Assembly: GCA_029262155.1 (NCBI GenBank)
Contig: JAJCZW010000069.1
Location: 1-41,665 of the forward strand
From: Gemmatimonadota bacterium
GTDB lineage: Bacteria > Gemmatimonadota > Gemmatimonadetes > Gemmatimonadales > GWC2-71-9
Reading direction: 5' to 3'
DNA length: 41,665 nucleotides
Part shown: in pieces, positions 41,045 to 41,665 of the stretch
Layout of the letters: the number at the start of each line of letters is the position of its first letter
Numbering within the stretch: position 1 is the first letter of the stretch
Position numbers and translations under genes: made by a program
Notes under the pieces: generated by a model
What the model was told of the DNA's origin: nothing
Seen by the model: only the letters and a program-made list of their open reading frames with translations
Database searches by the model: none

Positions 41045-41625
41045 TCCTCCCAGGCGCGAATATCCTTTTCGTCCTCGACGCCTAATGCGTCCGCCACTCG
41101 GTTGATGTAGTTGAAGTAGGACACGACCTGTACACAATCGTGGATGGCGCGATCATCGAAGCCGTGCTGCCGTAATCGCTCGAGGTTATCGGGGTCCATC
41201 GCATCGGGGGTGGCGGTCAGCTCGGCCGCAAAGTCCGCCAGCGCGCGGTCCGCCGGTCCTAGCGGGGCCGTTCGCCAATCCCGGGCGATCGCCTGCACCA
41301 TGGCATCCGCCTCCGCTTCGTCCGTCAATCCCCATCCATCGGCGACCTCAGCCCGGAGGTCGTGTGCGTGCGATCGTAGTCAGTATCGACAGTGGTTGTC
41401 ATGGGAGACAACGCAGGCTAATAGCTCCCGTTGGACGCGAGACAACCCCGATGGCCCAAACATCACCGTCGTGTACAACGACAGCGAGGCCTTCATCGTC
41501 CGTGGGTTCTGACTCATGATCGACACGATGTTCCAGATGCGTCCTGCCCGGGTGATGGCGGCATCATACTGGCTCTTGAGAAACCCGGTAGCCTCCTGCA
41601 ACGACACCACCTTGATCCACGGCAT
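41041..41625 (-). CDS. AhpD-like peroxidase-related selenoprotein (TGA-encoded selenocysteine at residue 82)
   Basis: 194 residues if the in-frame TGA at 41380-41382 is read as selenocysteine. The two halves are in the same frame, and the join reads ELLACVVSHDNHCRY-U-LRSHAHDLRAE. This matches the carboxymuconolactone decarboxylase/AhpD signature E-x11-C-x2-C-x3-H exactly (Glu67, Cys79, residue 82, His86), with TGA where the second redox Cys is expected. The downstream half (VQAIARDWRTAPLGPADRAL, FDDRAIHDCVQVVSYFNYIN RVADALG) belongs to the same family. GGGAGAG lies 8 nt before the ATG at 41625. The C-x-x-U pair would reduce peroxides. The GH38 gene starts in its stop. A loss-of-function mutation is the alternative. 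Confidence 0.82.
41343..41362 (-). promoter_or_regulatory. SECIS-like hairpin after the in-frame TGA
   Basis: On the minus strand, CGACCTC, a 6-nt loop CGGGCT and GAGGTCG form a perfect 7-bp stem 17 nt after the TGA at 41380-41382. Bacterial SECIS elements lie within the coding sequence directly after the UGA, with a short stem and guanines at the start of the loop; all of this is present. It would recruit SelB with Sec-tRNA. It lies inside the coding region for RSHAHDLRAEVA. Confidence 0.7.
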
Positions 41626-41665
41626 GTCGGCTTACTCTCCCGACGCGAGACGCAGTAAGGGGGCT

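Noticed and set aside
41041-41328. Separate gene starting at the ATG at 41328
   Set aside because: It would begin in the middle of the AhpD fold without a Shine-Dalgarno, and the preceding frame back to the TGA is coding and family-like; one selenoprotein explains both ORFs better.

Overview
The window is about 41.7 kb of GC-rich bacterial chromosome with no rRNA, tRNA, CRISPR array or insertion sequence that I can see. The gene content suggests a Gemmatimonadota-type or similar environmental Gram-negative bacterium: an ECF sigma factor next to a transmembrane Ser/Thr kinase with a TPR-type tail, many small secreted proteins and lipoproteins, an S9 peptidase, an OmpA protein, frequent GTG/TTG starts and 4-base stop/start overlaps. 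The phylum is an inference; there is no ribosomal marker in the window.

Layout. (1) 1-2774, minus: a membrane-anchored dihaem cytochrome c followed by the N-terminal half of a NarG-type nitrate reductase alpha subunit, cut by the window edge. (2) 3077-6749, minus: four exported envelope proteins (LolA-like, two unknowns, OmpA), each with its own strong Shine-Dalgarno. (3) 6921-10098, plus: ECF sigma factor and Ser/Thr kinase. (4) 10352-18844: an SDR pseudogene fused by ATGA to a gamma-glutamylcyclotransferase-like gene, small secreted proteins, a MerR regulator coupled to a membrane protein, a PlsC-type acyltransferase, an ABM monooxygenase and a decayed second copy of part of the acyltransferase. 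(5) 18884-28674: S41-like and HExxH metalloprotease-like proteins, isochorismatase-like hydrolase, cupredoxin-like lipoprotein, CPXCG protein, S9 peptidase, an orphan Cys-rich protein, small lipoproteins and a GNAT acetyltransferase. (6) 28662-30575: Asp-box lipoprotein and a BrnT/BrnA toxin-antitoxin locus whose toxin is frameshifted. (7) 30909-34244: an exported M42 peptidase preceded by a paralogue lacking most metal ligands and followed by a protein with a degenerate receiver domain. (8) 34241-41625: GHMP sugar kinase, family-5 solute-binding protein, two ABC permeases, a GH38 alpha-mannosidase and an AhpD-like peroxidase, which together look like a mannoside uptake and breakdown island.

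The most striking observation is at the right end (41041-41625, minus). Two apparently separate ORFs are one AhpD/peroxidase-related gene interrupted by a single in-frame TGA. The TGA sits exactly where the second redox cysteine of the E-x11-C-x2-C-x3-H signature belongs, and 17 nt after it there is a perfect 7-bp hairpin with a G-rich 6-nt loop, in the usual position of a bacterial SECIS. I interpret it as a selenoprotein (CxxU). Its stop codon overlaps the GTG start of the GH38 gene, so selenocysteine readthrough might be coupled to translation of the mannosidase.

Other items worth checking are the frameshifted brnT, the active/inactive M42 pair, the pseudo-receiver, the MerR operator with a probably leaderless mRNA, and the orphan protein at 25484-26083.
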